Positions 28,589-40,118 of a stretch of 64,000 nucleotides of DNA are shown in pieces. The notes under the pieces are model-generated. The model did no database searches. It saw only the letters and a program-made list of their open reading frames with translations, and had not been told where the DNA came from. The stretch comes from Symbiodinium natans (Eukaryota > Sar > Dinophyceae > Suessiales > Symbiodiniaceae). The position numbers and the translations under genes were made by a program. How positions within the stretch are numbered: the first letter of the stretch is position 1; every line of letters begins with the position of its first letter. Where the stretch lies: positions 617,001 to 681,000 of the forward strand of contig CAJNDS010000624.1 in assembly GCA_905221605.1 (NCBI GenBank). The letters are read 5' to 3'.

Positions 28589-30701
28589 GTCTGCACGCTG
28601 CGAGGCGTAGCCACCCGAAGGGGCCGTTGGTCAAGGTGAAACTAAACTAAAAATTACCTCGCTTGAGGTGTTGCGTTCTCAGCTAGGCCCTCTCTCAGCT
28701 GCAACCCTCAGCACTCGCGAGGCCGAACTTTGCCCTCCGCATGCATTGCTGTTGAGGCACTTGTTGTGGCATCAGCCTCCGTAAGTTTGGCAATCCCCAC
28801 TCAGCACTGGATGTTCTGTTCGAGGCATATTTCCTCAGCGCATGCGAGGCCGCAAAGTGAAACACGTGAGGTATGAAAAACTGCTACTCCAGGTTCGTCC
28901 GCAGCTCCGGCTTTCTCGCACTTACTAACCGTGCCTTGCAGCCTCCCCCAAAGTAGCGTCACCCTGGCTTTCTCGCTCTTCCTCACCAGTTGACCAATAA
29001 TGCATCTCACGCGGTTGCTTCATGGTAAAACTGCAGCTCGAGGTCCCGGCGTTCTCGCTCTTACTAACCCGGACCGACACTGCAGAGAAGCATTGACTGT
29101 TGTTCCCTCATCGGAGGCGAGGCCGAACAACCATTCCGCTGCATCAGCGCAGCCAGGCCCTCAGCTCCTCACTGAGCCAGGGCTCTCTTTAGACAGAGTT
29201 CCCCTGCTGGCAAGCCCTCTATCTCTTTGTGACCCCCGCGGTGCCACGTATAAGCAGCTGCACCGCGTGTCTTAGGACCACAGTTTTCATTCGGATTTGT
29301 TGTTGTAGGCCTTCCAGTGCTTGAGGCCGAATCCAAACACCACATCTCACGTCACAAGGCTGGCAATTTGGCTCCAACATCTGAAGATAGTAACACATAC
29401 TCTGCGTGGCGTCCGCGTGAGCTAGCCTGTCCTTTCTTTAGGAGTTCGGCTCCTTTCATCGCTTGTCTTACCACAGGTCTCTTTCGGTGGCCCGTACTCA
29501 GCAGCCAGCACATGTACCATCCTCAGACGCCAGAGCCGCCTTGCCCCAGCAAGTGCCCATACAAACCACTCACCAGATAGTGAGAGCCAACATCTTCAAA
29601 CAACCTCCAGCGGCCGTGCCGCGAGGACCTAAACATCTGCAAGGTTCCGCCTTGTCTGTGTGCACGGACAGACCCCAGCCCTTGCAGGAGACGTGGATGT
29701 AAACAAAAGCAGGCCTGCCATGTCCAGCAGGCTGATTACCATTGGTTGCCTTCAGATGGGAAAAGCGCGAAGATCGGGTAACCTCCATCTGAATCCTTTC
29801 CGGCCAATACCAACCCTTACAAACCCTCAGCACGGAGCGAGGCCGAAGGAGGCTTCTTGGACTATTGGTTTTCCGGGGAGCAGCCACCACCAGCTGCTCT
29901 TCAACTTGCACTGCGCCGCACCACAGTCCTACTGCAAGTTCCTTGGCAACGGTTTCTCAGTAGCACCAGTCAATGAGCTTTACGACACTGATGCCTCTGG
30001 TTATTTATGTCCAGGCAGATCCACCAGGGTTGGGCCAAATCTTTTCTACCTGATTCTACCTGCGAAGAAAATCCTGTTGTGCTCAGCTTGCAGATCCCCG
30101 AAAACCTGCAAGCTTGGGCTCGAGCACACCGCAATTGTTCGGGACACTCCTGTCGCCACTGCAAGGATGCCTCTTGCAGTGCGACGTTGGCCTGCACTGT
30201 CTGCAGCGTGCCTGGCCGTTTCCCCCGTGTTTCGGTCTCACCTTCGTTTTCCACACAAGTGAGCGAGGAACCCAAACTCACCTTCAGCACAGCCCTCAAT
30301 CCAAATGAGGGTCGGTGGGTTTTGCTCACCCAGAGACAGCAGGAATCTCTGGTGAGCAACAGGCTTGCGTCACCCCTCAAGCAATGCGAGGCTGCAACTC
30401 TCACTGTGACCCAGAGCAGACTGTAGGCCACAAGGTTCCCTCAGCAACGCGAGGACGAAAAGCTTCCCTCTAGCGAAGCGAGGCCGAAAACTGTGCACTC
30501 ACGCCCTTCGTCGACGGCAGCAGTTGGCGGGCCGCCGCTCTATGACAGCTTAGCCGGTCAGCCGGCCTACGAGCAAACACAGTTTTGCCAGGCCTCAAAA
30601 CGGAACCTACCCTTAGTTACAAGCCCCAGGGCCAGCCACAACGGCACTAAAGACGCTCTCTACCTGAGCACCCCACCGGGTTTGAGCCGAAACCTTGAGC
30701 C
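28589..30701 (-). mobile_element. Non-autonomous retroelement unit E6 (alpha type), complete
   Basis: W1 lies on both sides (28576-28588 and 30702-30714). It is nearly identical to E3 and E4. A single change turns the hairpin motif near 29108 from CCCTCAGCGG to CCCTCATCGG. The relic leader is at 30694-30702. No ORF is conserved. Confidence 0.87.
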
Positions 30702-30714
30702 AGGTGAATTTTAC

Positions 30715-32837
30715 GTCTGCACGCTGCGTCGCGTAGCCACCCGAAGGGGCCGTTGGTCAAAGTGAAACTAAACTAAAAATTACCTCGCTTGAGGTGTTGC
30801 GTTCTCAGCTAGGCCCTCTCTCAGCTGCAACCCTCAGCACTCGCGAGGCCGACTTTGCCCTCCGCATGCCTTGCTGTTGAGGCACTTGTTGTGGCATCAG
30901 CCTCCGTAAGTTTGGCAATCCCCACTCAGCACTGGATGTTCTGTTCGAGGCATATTCCCTCAGCGCATGCGAGGCCGCAAAGTGAAACACGTGAGGTATG
31001 AAAGACTGCTACTCCAGGTTCGTCCGCAGCTCCGGCTTTCTCGCACTTACTAACCGTGCCTTGCAGCCTCCCCCAAAGTAGCGTCACCCTGGCTTTCTCG
31101 CTCTTACTCACCAGTTGACCAATAATGCATCTCACGCGGTTGCTTCATGGTAAAACTGCAGCTCGAGGTCCCGGCGTTCTCGCTCTTACTAACCCGGACC
31201 GACACTGCAGAGAAGCATTACTGTTGTTCCCTCAGCGGAGGCGAGGCCGAACAACCATTCCGCTGCATCTGCGCAGCCAGGCCCTCAGCTCCTCACTGAG
31301 CCAGGGCTATCTCTAGACAGAGTTCCCTTGCTGGCAAGCCCTCTATCTCTATGTGACCCCCGCGGTGCCACGTATAAGCAGCTGCTCCGCGTGTCTTAGG
31401 ACCACAGTTTTCATTCGGATTTGTTGTTGTAGGCCTTCCAGTGCTTGAGGCCGAATCCAAACACCACATCACACGTCACACGGCTAGGCAATTTGGCTCC
31501 AACATCTGAAGATAGTGACACATACTCTGCGTGGCGTCCGCGTGAGCTAGCCTGTCCTAGAGTTTAGGAGTTCGGCTCCTTTCATCGCTTGTCTTACCAC
31601 AGGTCTCTTTCGGTGGCCCGTACTCAGCAGCCAGCACATGTACCATCCTCAGACGCCAGAGCCGCCTTGCCCCAGCAAGTGCCCATAAAACCACTCACCA
31701 GACAGTGAGAGCCAACATCTTCAAACAACCTCCAGCGGCCGTGCCGCGAGGACCTAAACATCTGCAAGGTTCCGCCTTGTCTGTGTGCACGGACAGACCC
31801 CAGCCCTTGCAGGAGACGTGGATGTAAACAAAAGCAGGCCTGCCATGTCCAGCAGGCTGATTACCATTGGTTGCCTTCAGATGGGAAAAGCGCGAAAATC
31901 GGGTAACCTCCATCTGAATCCTTTCCGGCCAATACCAACCCTTACAAACCCTCAGCACGGAGCGAGGCCGAAGGAGGCTTTCTTGGACTATTGGTTTTCC
32001 GGGGAGCAGCCACCAACAGCTGCTCTTCAACTTGCACTGCGCCGCACCACAGTCCTACTGCAAGTTCTTTGGCAACGGTTTCTCAGTAGCACCAGTCAAT
32101 GAGCTTTACGACACTGATGCCTTTGGTTATTTGTGTCCAGGCAGATCCACCAGGGTTGGGCCAAATCTGTTCTACCTGATTCTACCTGCGAAGAATATCC
32201 AGTTGTGCTCAGCTTGCAGATCCCCGAAAACCAGCAAACTCGGGCTCAAGCACACCGCTATTGTTCGGGACACTCCTGTCAACAACTGCAAGGATGCCGC
32301 TTGCAGTGCGACGTTGGCCTGCACTGTCTGCAACGTGCCTTGGCCGTTTTCCCCCGTGTTTCGGTCTCACCTTCGTTCTCCACACAAACGAGCGAGGAAC
32401 CCAAACTCACCCTAACACACAGCCCTCAATCCAAATGAGGGTCGGCGGGTTTTGTTCACCCAGAGACAGCAGGAATCTCTGGTGAGCAACAGGCTCTAGC
32501 GTCACCCCTCAAGCAAATCGAGGCTGCAACTCTCACTGTGACCCAGAGCAGACTGTAGGCCACAAGGTTCCCTCAGCAACGCGAGGACGAAAAGCTTCCC
32601 TCTAGCGAAGCGAGGCCGAAGAACTGTGCACTCGAACGTCCTTCGTCGTCGGCAGCAGTTGGCGGGCCGCCGCTCTATGACAGCTTAGCCGGTCAGCCGG
32701 CCTACGAGCAAACACAGTTTTGCCAGGGCCTCAAAACGGAACCTACCCTTAGTTACAAGCCCCAGGGCCAGCCACAACGGCACTAAAGACGCTCTCTACC
32801 TGAGCACCCCACCGGGGTTGAGCCGAAACCTTGAGCC
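30715..32837 (-). mobile_element. Non-autonomous retroelement unit E7 (beta type), complete
   Basis: W1 lies on both sides (30702-30714 and 32838-32850). This is the most diverged beta copy, with many substitutions and small indels at 32100-32640, yet its termini and hairpin motifs are kept. The relic leader is at 32830-32838. Confidence 0.85.
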
Positions 32838-33143
32838 AGGTGAATTTTACCACGCAAGCACGAAGCGGCCGGAGGCCTTGAGTCCATTGGCTCTGTGTGA
32901 AACAGTCGGGTGAACACCTACCCTAAGAAGGTAACAAGCCACTCACGCAGTAGCTGCAAGGAGTAGGCCTTGAGTCCAAGCTCAAAAGTGAGACAGTCGG
33001 GGTTACACCTACCCTACAGCTACAAGCTGCGCCACTCACTTCAGGCTGGCACCCATGCCTGAGGCCTGGTTACACCAAGGCCTAGCTGCACTTGGAACAC
33101 CCAAGCACGCAGACTCACGGTAGCAGGCTATGACAGTCGGGGT

Positions 33144-34592
33144 TCAACAACCCAAGCATCTGCAATCACACACAGCAAACAAGACTGGGCCCACGCCTTG
33201 AATGGTCTGGAGACCCCAAGACCTGACTGACAACACCAAAAGCTTGGAAGGCCCAAGCTTATTGGTTGGCCAATGCAGCAAGGTGAGCCCAATCAGAAAG
33301 TCGGCCGTCCATGAGGACCATTTGGATTTCCAAGTTTGCCTTGAGCGCAGCGGGGAGACCTGCAATAATCTCGTTGAGGCAAGGGACCACCGCCTGCCTG
33401 CGGAGATACGGCTCCAATGGCGTAACGTCACAGACACATCGAAGGTTTTGACGAAGCTGCGCAAGCTATACTTGGGAATCCACCTTCCAGCATTAAGCCC
33501 TTCGAAGTGCCAATCCGCGAGATCGAAAAAACACAACATGGGCGTCGCAGCACTGAGTCCTGGCTTAATCCCCAGGTTGGTTTTTGACACATCACGAAGA
33601 GCAAAATGACGGCTCAATTGCAAAAGGAGGGCGAAGGCATACAAGGACCACTGAGGGTGGATCTGGTTCCGAGAACCATAATCCGTGAGGAGCTCGATTT
33701 TTTCCACCATCGACCACGCCACCAAATGGGACCTGAACTCCCATGGTCGCCCAGAGAGCAGCACCTGCAGTGTCGTAGATCCAGCCCCAATGATGGTGGC
33801 TGCCACCTTAGGCAGCAAGGCCGAAATCGCCACCTCATCTCCAAAGGCCTGCTTCGTCCCAACCTTCAAGACGTAGCCCCCACCAGCGTCATATCCGAAT
33901 CTGGTTCTTCCATTGTGGATATACGCCGCAGTGCTGTCCCCCGTGTCATTGAACCACACGTGGATCAGGTCCTTGGGAAGGGCCTGGAAGACACCAGGAT
34001 AGCCCAGATCGGATTTGAAAGCCACCAGTCCTGGCTTGGTATTGCGAGCCCTCTCAGCAATAGCAAAGGCTGCGCCCGCTTCTTGATCCATATAGTCAAA
34101 GTTCAACGGGGCAGGCAACATAGGCGCAGCTGGCGGTGCTGGAGGAGGCTCGGGATGCACAATGGGATCAGGCACCATTGGCTCCTCCTCGCTTTCTTCA
34201 GAGCAGCTGTCCTGGTCTGGGGCACCCAAAACCGGACCAGCCCCAGGTGCATGGGGATTCTCCCGAAGGACAATTCCAGGAGGTTCATCCCTCTCAGCCT
34301 GGTTTGCCACCACGGCTGGGGGGCGGTGCACAGGATTGTGCTGCTCGAGATGAGGATTTTCCCGAAGCACAACTCCAGGATTCCTCCTCCCCTGAGCCTG
34401 GTTATCCACCAAGGGCTCAGGGGGTTGCACGTGTTGTGGCCCGGGCTCAGGGGCTTGCTCATCCTGCGGCTCCACCCTTCTCCGCCTGGGAGGCGGCTTA
34501 GGAGCTGCACCTCTAAGCCGAGCTCTCTCTCGCTTGCCCGGCCGGGCTTTTGAGTAGGCCTTGGAGGCAGGGGATTTATGCTTCGGAGGCAT
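33144..34592 (-). pseudogene. LINE-B ORF3, frameshifted copy
   Basis: This is the same protein as at 25085-26446, but it lacks nine codons of the Pro-rich region (near 34496) and carries a one-base deletion near 33446. Downstream of that, the last ~65 residues are replaced by ~95 out-of-frame residues. The kinase-like landmarks (YVLKVG, GDEVAIS, RDVSKTN, FFDLADW) all precede the lesion. The core domain may still be made. Confidence 0.85.
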
Positions 34593-34712
34593 ACTCAGGA
34601 GGCAGTCTTAGCTTGGTTGTGTTCAGACTGCTTGAGCCAGGCACTTTCACGCTTGCCTGGCCGGCCTTTGAAGTATGCCTTGGAGGCAGGAGACTTATGG
34701 ACAGGCAGCGTG
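34593..34712 (-). repeat. Duplicated, decayed ORF3 start between LINE-B ORF2 and ORF3
   Basis: About 95 bases here are absent from LINE-B copy 2. They repeat the beginning of ORF3 in diverged form: HKSPASKAYFKGRPGKRE against HKSPASKAYSKARPGKRE. Either this copy gained a tandem duplication or copy 2 lost one repeat by slippage between the two. Confidence 0.7.
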
Positions 34713-37700
34713 CTAAAAGGCAATCTTAGCTTGCTTGAGCCCAGACTGCTTCGCTTTGGATTTTGGCTTAGGCTTGGGAACAGAAATTTTAGGTGAAGGT
34801 TCCTGACTGGAGGACGACACAAAAAAGGCCCGAACACTTTGAACCCCAGTGTCAGTCACCTCCTTTGCTTTTTTGGAGCTAGCAGTAGCAACCTTACTTT
34901 TGGTGGGCCTGCAAGGCGCTACAATCCAGGTCGGGATTTTGCGGACACCAACTTTGACCATCTTGTCACACTTTGAGCAAACCCAGGACTTACCTAAATT
35001 AACCCACACATGATCAGGGTGGGGATCCCAAGGAGGAGGGTCCGCCTGAACACCAAGGCAAGGGTGCTTGATCTTAAGGGAAAAGGTAGGGAGGGGCTCA
35101 GTCTGTTGGATGTATAGCTCACACCTCGAGCATCGCGCTGAAAGGTTGGAAGGAAGCCTACAACCCTCTACCCAGGTGTGCCCCAAGTTCTGTGTACCAG
35201 CAAGAAGGCCTTCAATCTGTTCCCTTTTGTTAGGACCTTTGATTTTGGGGAGCTTAGAATTTTTCAGGACACCCGAATCCCTGACCCTGGGCTTTTGGCG
35301 GAGCTTTCGTTGCTCTTTGTCAGGCCACTGAACCAGCGGTCCTTGGTCCTTGTCATACGAAAGGAGAGCTGCAGCTCTCCTGGCCAGTAAGGTGTTAACC
35401 TGAATGGCAACTGCATCACGCTTTTTAATTTGGGATTCAAAGTTCAGGTCCCTACGAGCTTCGGCAGCCGTGCCAACAAGCTGGTCCACAATTTCGTTAG
35501 CACGTCTCCTCCAAAGCTGGTTAGCACCAAACTTTGCTCGGAATTGTTCTTCCGTTAAATGCGAGGATACCCAGTTAAGGCTGAGTCTCTGTGCATGCAG
35601 TCGAATGGGGTCGAAGAGGTCGGCAGACTGGATGGAAGGTGTACCATTCACTCTGGGCAGGATGCCCTTGCAATCCAAGGTGAGGTCTGCGTTCCCTTCA
35701 CTATGCTCAGCTACAAACTTGACAGCCGCTGCCTCCGCCCGGAACACCGATAGCGGAGATTGCAGTGAGCCGACAGCTGTCGCGATCGTGACGGGCTCAT
35801 CCCCTTCAAGCTTAAAGGCAATCGCAGCCCAGGTATACCGATGGAACCTGGGGTCCTTGGATTTCCCCGGGGAGCCATCAGTAGCAAAGTATATCGCCTC
35901 GCCACAAATGACCTGGCCATCACACCAGGCACCAGTAGTTCGTACCCATTCCCCATCATCAGGGTAAGGCGAAATCGGCAGAAGGCCTCTGGCCCACAGT
36001 GACGAAATGGGCCACTCTTGCCGAAATCTAGGAAAGGAAGCCGGTTCCGGGAGGTTGGTTCGCCACCAGTCACACTCCCATAAGACATGTTGCATGGTAG
36101 CAGCACAGCCGCACCTCAGGCAAGTGGCACAAGGATCAGCACGAATTGCTCCTTGCCAAACAGCCATGAGTCCTGACCTCTCCTGGCCTGCCATCTTATT
36201 CCTAAGCTTTCTGAGGGGGGCCCAATCAATTCCCACACTCAGAGGTTCAAGCATGTCGTGCTGGGCTATACGTGCGAGCCTCCACCTATCTGTTTCCTTA
36301 GAAAGGGAGCAAAGGAGGTGGTGCATGCCTACTTTGGTGGTGACGCTGTGCGGTTGTTCAGGGCATTTCCAAGTGTCCGCACTGACCGGGGTCCAACCCA
36401 AGTCAAGCAGGTAACATAGGAGGGCCCCAACCGGCCCTGCAGCGCGCTTCCAGGGGTACTCCACCTGTGAGTATTCAAGCCACATACCCGGCAAGACATC
36501 ATCAAAGTGCTGCCTTTGGCTATCGGGAATGAAGCCCAGAAGCCTGTGAATGGCCTTGAAGTGCTGGGAAATGATAGTAAAGGCCGGGTCCGGCCGCTTA
36601 GGGCACGCATGGTCAATGGTGAGGTCAACCGAGCCCAAAGACATTCGCCCCAATTCATGTGCGAAGGAAGCACGCAACCAATGCATACGCTTTGGCGCAA
36701 GCCCAACTGCCTCATGGCCATAGAGGCCCACAGTTTGGACCCCCGCCCTCAGGGCTCTGACCCTAGCTGGCATCGATTTCACACGCAGGGTCGAGAGCCT
36801 AGCCTTGCGCTTAACGCCCTTCCCAAACCTTTTACGGTGGAACGGAATGCGCCTTCTACGCCCAGCCGTACAATCAATCCCCAGGTCCTTCGCGGCATTC
36901 TTGATTTGATCAGATTCAGGAAGATACTCTTTAAGGGCAGCTTCAACTTTTGGAGACGAGCATACAAAAGCTGTCTTGCCCAGGCTGACTGGGAGGCCAG
37001 CAGCTGTCAAACCTCCTACCACAGCCTTATACAATTGCACCGCCCGGCGCGCTGCTGTGTGGGGGTTACCAGCCTCAGTGTCAAAGCTAGTGTCGTCAAT
37101 GTAGAGATCAATGGTTTTGGCAAGGCCTGAAACCCATGCCGGGCGCAGGATCTCGTCAAAAGGGATCTTACTGAGACCAGGCGCAAATGGGCAGCCCGCA
37201 ACTAAGCCCTTGGTGGGCTTGATCGGACCAGAGACACAGTGTTCAGCACTGATCAAGCGCTGAGCAGAGTATAGCGACATTGCTGCATTCAGGATCAACG
37301 GCGGAACTTTGAGGGAAAGGGCCTGATTGACGAAATTATCATGTCGGACATTTTCATAAAAGGCCTTTAAATCTAAAAGCACTGTCACTGAATGTCGCTT
37401 TTTCCGGTGGAGAATTTCATGCGACAGCTTACGGCGCAACGCAACATCAAGACTTGAAAGGCCCTTCTTTGCCCTGTCCCAATCCTGGGTGGCAGCATAT
37501 TCCCGGAGCCATTTCTCAAAGACAGGCCAACGTATCTTTGCCCACAGTCGGTATGGGACTGGCGTCAGTCCAATTGGGCGCTCCTCATCCTCAGACTTGT
37601 TAATGAGTGCAACCAGAACAACCGAGAGCTGGGTCGGGAAGGCACCCTGACCCTCCCAGGTATTAAAGAATTGGGCCAATCTTTCAAGCTGCAAGGGGGC

Positions 37701-40016
37701 AAGACATTTAAGCATCTGGACACTCCACCCATCTGCACCAATAGCTTTAGTCGGCATTCGTTTGATCACCTTCGCCACCATTGGACCTGTTATGGGAGGA
37801 AGGGTTTTGGCTTGGCTTACAGAAGCATCCCTGAGGCAATCAAAATCAATATTGGGATTGACCTCATTGCCAGGCATGGGCTGCCACACGTCAGCCCAGT
37901 GAGCCCGCCTGATGTGCGGGCGAATTTCGAGTGGTATGTTTCTGTATGGCCTGTCCGGGATGGAGTCTTCAGACTTCAAAGCCTTGTACAGGCCTCGCAT
38001 ACCCCCTTTGCAAGCTTCTTCCAACCATTGCGAGTAAGCTTCATCACTCTTGCGCACCGCCTCTTTCAAGGCTGATCGCCCCTGCTGTGCGATAATCTCA
38101 AGTGCAAGGTGATGGCTTTGCATGTCAGGAGCACCTAGGAGGTCCTGCAAGGCCTGAGCAGTACAAGAGGCCATTTCAGACCAGAATTCAGGTATGCGAT
38201 TCTTCGCCTCCACGAAGAGGGGGGTAATTCTAGGGTCAGGATTAGTGCCCAGGGCTTTAGAGGTCCAGGTGAGGAAGGATTGCCAAAAAGCCGGGCTCGA
38301 CCCTTTCCAGAGTTTTTCCGGGCTGGTGGTCTTCACGAGTGGCGAGAAAGAGACCTCCAGCTTCCACCCTCTACCTGCCTGCACAGAGAAGAGTTGTTCT
38401 TCCACCCCAGCAGTGAATGAAGCCCATTCATAATCAATCGGTCGGGACCAATCCCAAAAGCCACCAAGTTGGACTTCCGGCATGGACAATTCGTCCGGGC
38501 AGAGGGCAGTGGGTTCCAGCGGGAAGCCCTTGAGCTGACGAACAGGCAGATCTGCAACCCCAACCCTGAGCTCCACCGTCACAGCGCAATGCGGTTTGAA
38601 TGGGACATCCCAAGAGGACGAGACGGAGAGCAATGGGGCCATCCTCTTGGAGGCAACAGCATAATCCAAGGTGCCTCCAGTGTTAATGGTAGGACCACTA
38701 GGGGCGACAACCTGGCCCTTCACTTTATAAACAAACCCTAGGCGGAGCAATTCGGACGGGGAACAATTCCAGTCACCAAGCACCAGCCACTGGGTGCTGG
38801 TTTGGTCAAGGACCGCTGCCAGACGAGAAAGGATCTCCGGGTTGAGTCCACCAGTCGGGCCCACTCCTGACTGGAGATACAAGTTAACTAACAAGAGATC
38901 CCAGCCCTGAAATCGAATCGAAACAGAAACAAACCCCTTGCCTTCAGACATAAAGGCCGGGCCTGTGGCAGCATTGCGATGCGAGGGTGCAAGAGTGAGA
39001 AGTCCTCCTGAGCTTCCTCCCTGGGTCAGAGCGGCCGGCCCTACCCATGTTTGTCTGCCAACAGATTGGAATTTATTGACAAGGGCTTTAGTACCTGATT
39101 CAGGGACATGGGTTTCTTGCAAAAGCCAGATGGATTCATCACGGTCCAGCAACCAAGTACGCACTTCGCTTCGGTACGAAGTTATGTTGGCTTGACCTAT
39201 GAGGAGGGACTTGGGACCAGGATTCTGTTTGCGGAAACCAGCCAGAACAGCCTCAATCGCCTCGATCACTCCAAGGGTGTCATCTTTAGACCGCTCCAGA
39301 AGTTGGCATATCCTATTCAAGGTCCAGCACTCCAAAGATCCTTGTTCGTACTGCTCTCCAAAGTCCTCAATCCATTGGAGCAGTTCAGCCTCCTTAGCCG
39401 GCATATCCATCACTGGTTTAGCCTCAAGAATATCAAGGAGACCCATCCATTCCTTGATTTTCTTCTGACGGGTCAACCGGGGATGAGATGTCGGGGTGCC
39501 AGTCTTCGGCCTTCTAGACCTGACCGAAGGCTCCACAGTTTCCAGCGAGGACACAACAGTATCTCCATCATCAAACAGGGATTGGGAAAAGAACAAAGGG
39601 CCCGTGGTCTTTAAGGGCACAGCCCTGCTTGCAGGAGATTTAACAGTCCGGACGGGTAACACCCAAGCCGGTTCTTCTAGGATAGGTGTTTCAGCGGTAA
39701 AGGTCGGAAGTGGCAATGCATGGAAAACGGCAGCGAGTGCACTCCCAATCGTACCATCACGAAGATGGCCTGTCACAAAAGGAGGGCCACCAGGGACCCT
39801 AAGTAGGTCAGATGCACATTCGTCCTGAGCAAGGAAGGTACAAACTGCCTCACACCAGTTTAAAAGATCGTGAGAAGACTTCAAGTCAACGGGAAGCAAA
39901 TCCTCGCTCACTTGCAGCACCCACTTGTCAAACAGCACCTGACCTTGCGAAATCAAAACTGAGCACCAGTTGGCTTGGGAAGCAAGAAACGAACAAAGGG
40001 AAAAGGAGCCACCCAA
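34713..40016 (-). CDS. LINE-B ORF2: endonuclease / reverse transcriptase / RNase H polyprotein (1767 aa)
   Basis: The endonuclease has QANITSY near residue 274, LQETH near 300, GDWN near 414, LDYA near 452 and PHCAV near 475. The reverse transcriptase has TVLLDLKAFYE followed by YIDD near 972. The zf-RVT-type finger CATCLRC...HVLWEC lies near 1300-1320. The RNase H has FATDGS near 1377, FRAEAAA near 1428, LDCKG near 1447 and ANEIVD near 1507. CSRC near 1630 and CSKC near 1682 end the protein. The open frame begins with TTG and the first in-frame ATG is only at residue 191, before the endonuclease. The true start is unclear, and translation may be coupled to ORF1, which ends about 100 bases upstream. 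Confidence 0.92.
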   Translation of the reverse strand: MGGSFSLCSFLASQANWCSVLISQGQVLFDKWVLQVSEDLLPVDLKSSHDLLNWCEAVCTFLAQDECASDLLRVPGGPPFVTGHLRDGTIGSALAAVFHALPLPTFTAETPILEEPAWVLPVRTVKSPASRAVPLKTTGPLFFSQSLFDDGDTVVSSLETVEPSVRSRRPKTGTPTSHPRLTRQKKIKEWMGLLDILEAKPVMDMPAKEAELLQWIEDFGEQYEQGSLECWTLNRICQLLERSKDDTLGVIEAIEAVLAGFRKQNPGPKSLLIGQANITSYRSEVRTWLLDRDESIWLLQETHVPESGTKALVNKFQSVGRQTWVGPAALTQGGSSGGLLTLAPSHRNAATGPAFMSEGKGFVSVSIRFQGWDLLLVNLYLQSGVGPTGGLNPEILSRLAAVLDQTSTQWLVLGDWNCSPSELLRLGFVYKVKGQVVAPSGPTINTGGTLDYAVASKRMAPLLSVSSSWDVPFKPHCAVTVELRVGVADLPVRQLKGFPLEPTALCPDELSMPEVQLGGFWDWSRPIDYEWASFTAGVEEQLFSVQAGRGWKLEVSFSPLVKTTSPEKLWKGSSPAFWQSFLTWTSKALGTNPDPRITPLFVEAKNRIPEFWSEMASCTAQALQDLLGAPDMQSHHLALEIIAQQGRSALKEAVRKSDEAYSQWLEEACKGGMRGLYKALKSEDSIPDRPYRNIPLEIRPHIRRAHWADVWQPMPGNEVNPNIDFDCLRDASVSQAKTLPPITGPMVAKVIKRMPTKAIGADGWSVQMLKCLAPLQLERLAQFFNTWEGQGAFPTQLSVVLVALINKSEDEERPIGLTPVPYRLWAKIRWPVFEKWLREYAATQDWDRAKKGLSSLDVALRRKLSHEILHRKKRHSVTVLLDLKAFYENVRHDNFVNQALSLKVPPLILNAAMSLYSAQRLISAEHCVSGPIKPTKGLVAGCPFAPGLSKIPFDEILRPAWVSGLAKTIDLYIDDTSFDTEAGNPHTAARRAVQLYKAVVGGLTAAGLPVSLGKTAFVCSSPKVEAALKEYLPESDQIKNAAKDLGIDCTAGRRRRIPFHRKRFGKGVKRKARLSTLRVKSMPARVRALRAGVQTVGLYGHEAVGLAPKRMHWLRASFAHELGRMSLGSVDLTIDHACPKRPDPAFTIISQHFKAIHRLLGFIPDSQRQHFDDVLPGMWLEYSQVEYPWKRAAGPVGALLCYLLDLGWTPVSADTWKCPEQPHSVTTKVGMHHLLCSLSKETDRWRLARIAQHDMLEPLSVGIDWAPLRKLRNKMAGQERSGLMAVWQGAIRADPCATCLRCGCAATMQHVLWECDWWRTNLPEPASFPRFRQEWPISSLWARGLLPISPYPDDGEWVRTTGAWCDGQVICGEAIYFATDGSPGKSKDPRFHRYTWAAIAFKLEGDEPVTIATAVGSLQSPLSVFRAEAAAVKFVAEHSEGNADLTLDCKGILPRVNGTPSIQSADLFDPIRLHAQRLSLNWVSSHLTEEQFRAKFGANQLWRRRANEIVDQLVGTAAEARRDLNFESQIKKRDAVAIQVNTLLARRAAALLSYDKDQGPLVQWPDKEQRKLRQKPRVRDSGVLKNSKLPKIKGPNKREQIEGLLAGTQNLGHTWVEGCRLPSNLSARCSRCELYIQQTEPLPTFSLKIKHPCLGVQADPPPWDPHPDHVWVNLGKSWVCSKCDKMVKVGVRKIPTWIVAPCRPTKSKVATASSKKAKEVTDTGVQSVRAFFVSSSSQEPSPKISVPKPKPKSKAKQSGLKQAKIAF

Positions 40017-40118
40017 AAGCCCAGGCGCAGTCGGAGAGTCAAGTTGCGCAGGTGTGTGGCCATAACACCGAGGTGGCGGGCCTGCAGCAATCCCAGCCTC
40101 CTCAGTTCGGCCCTTTTC

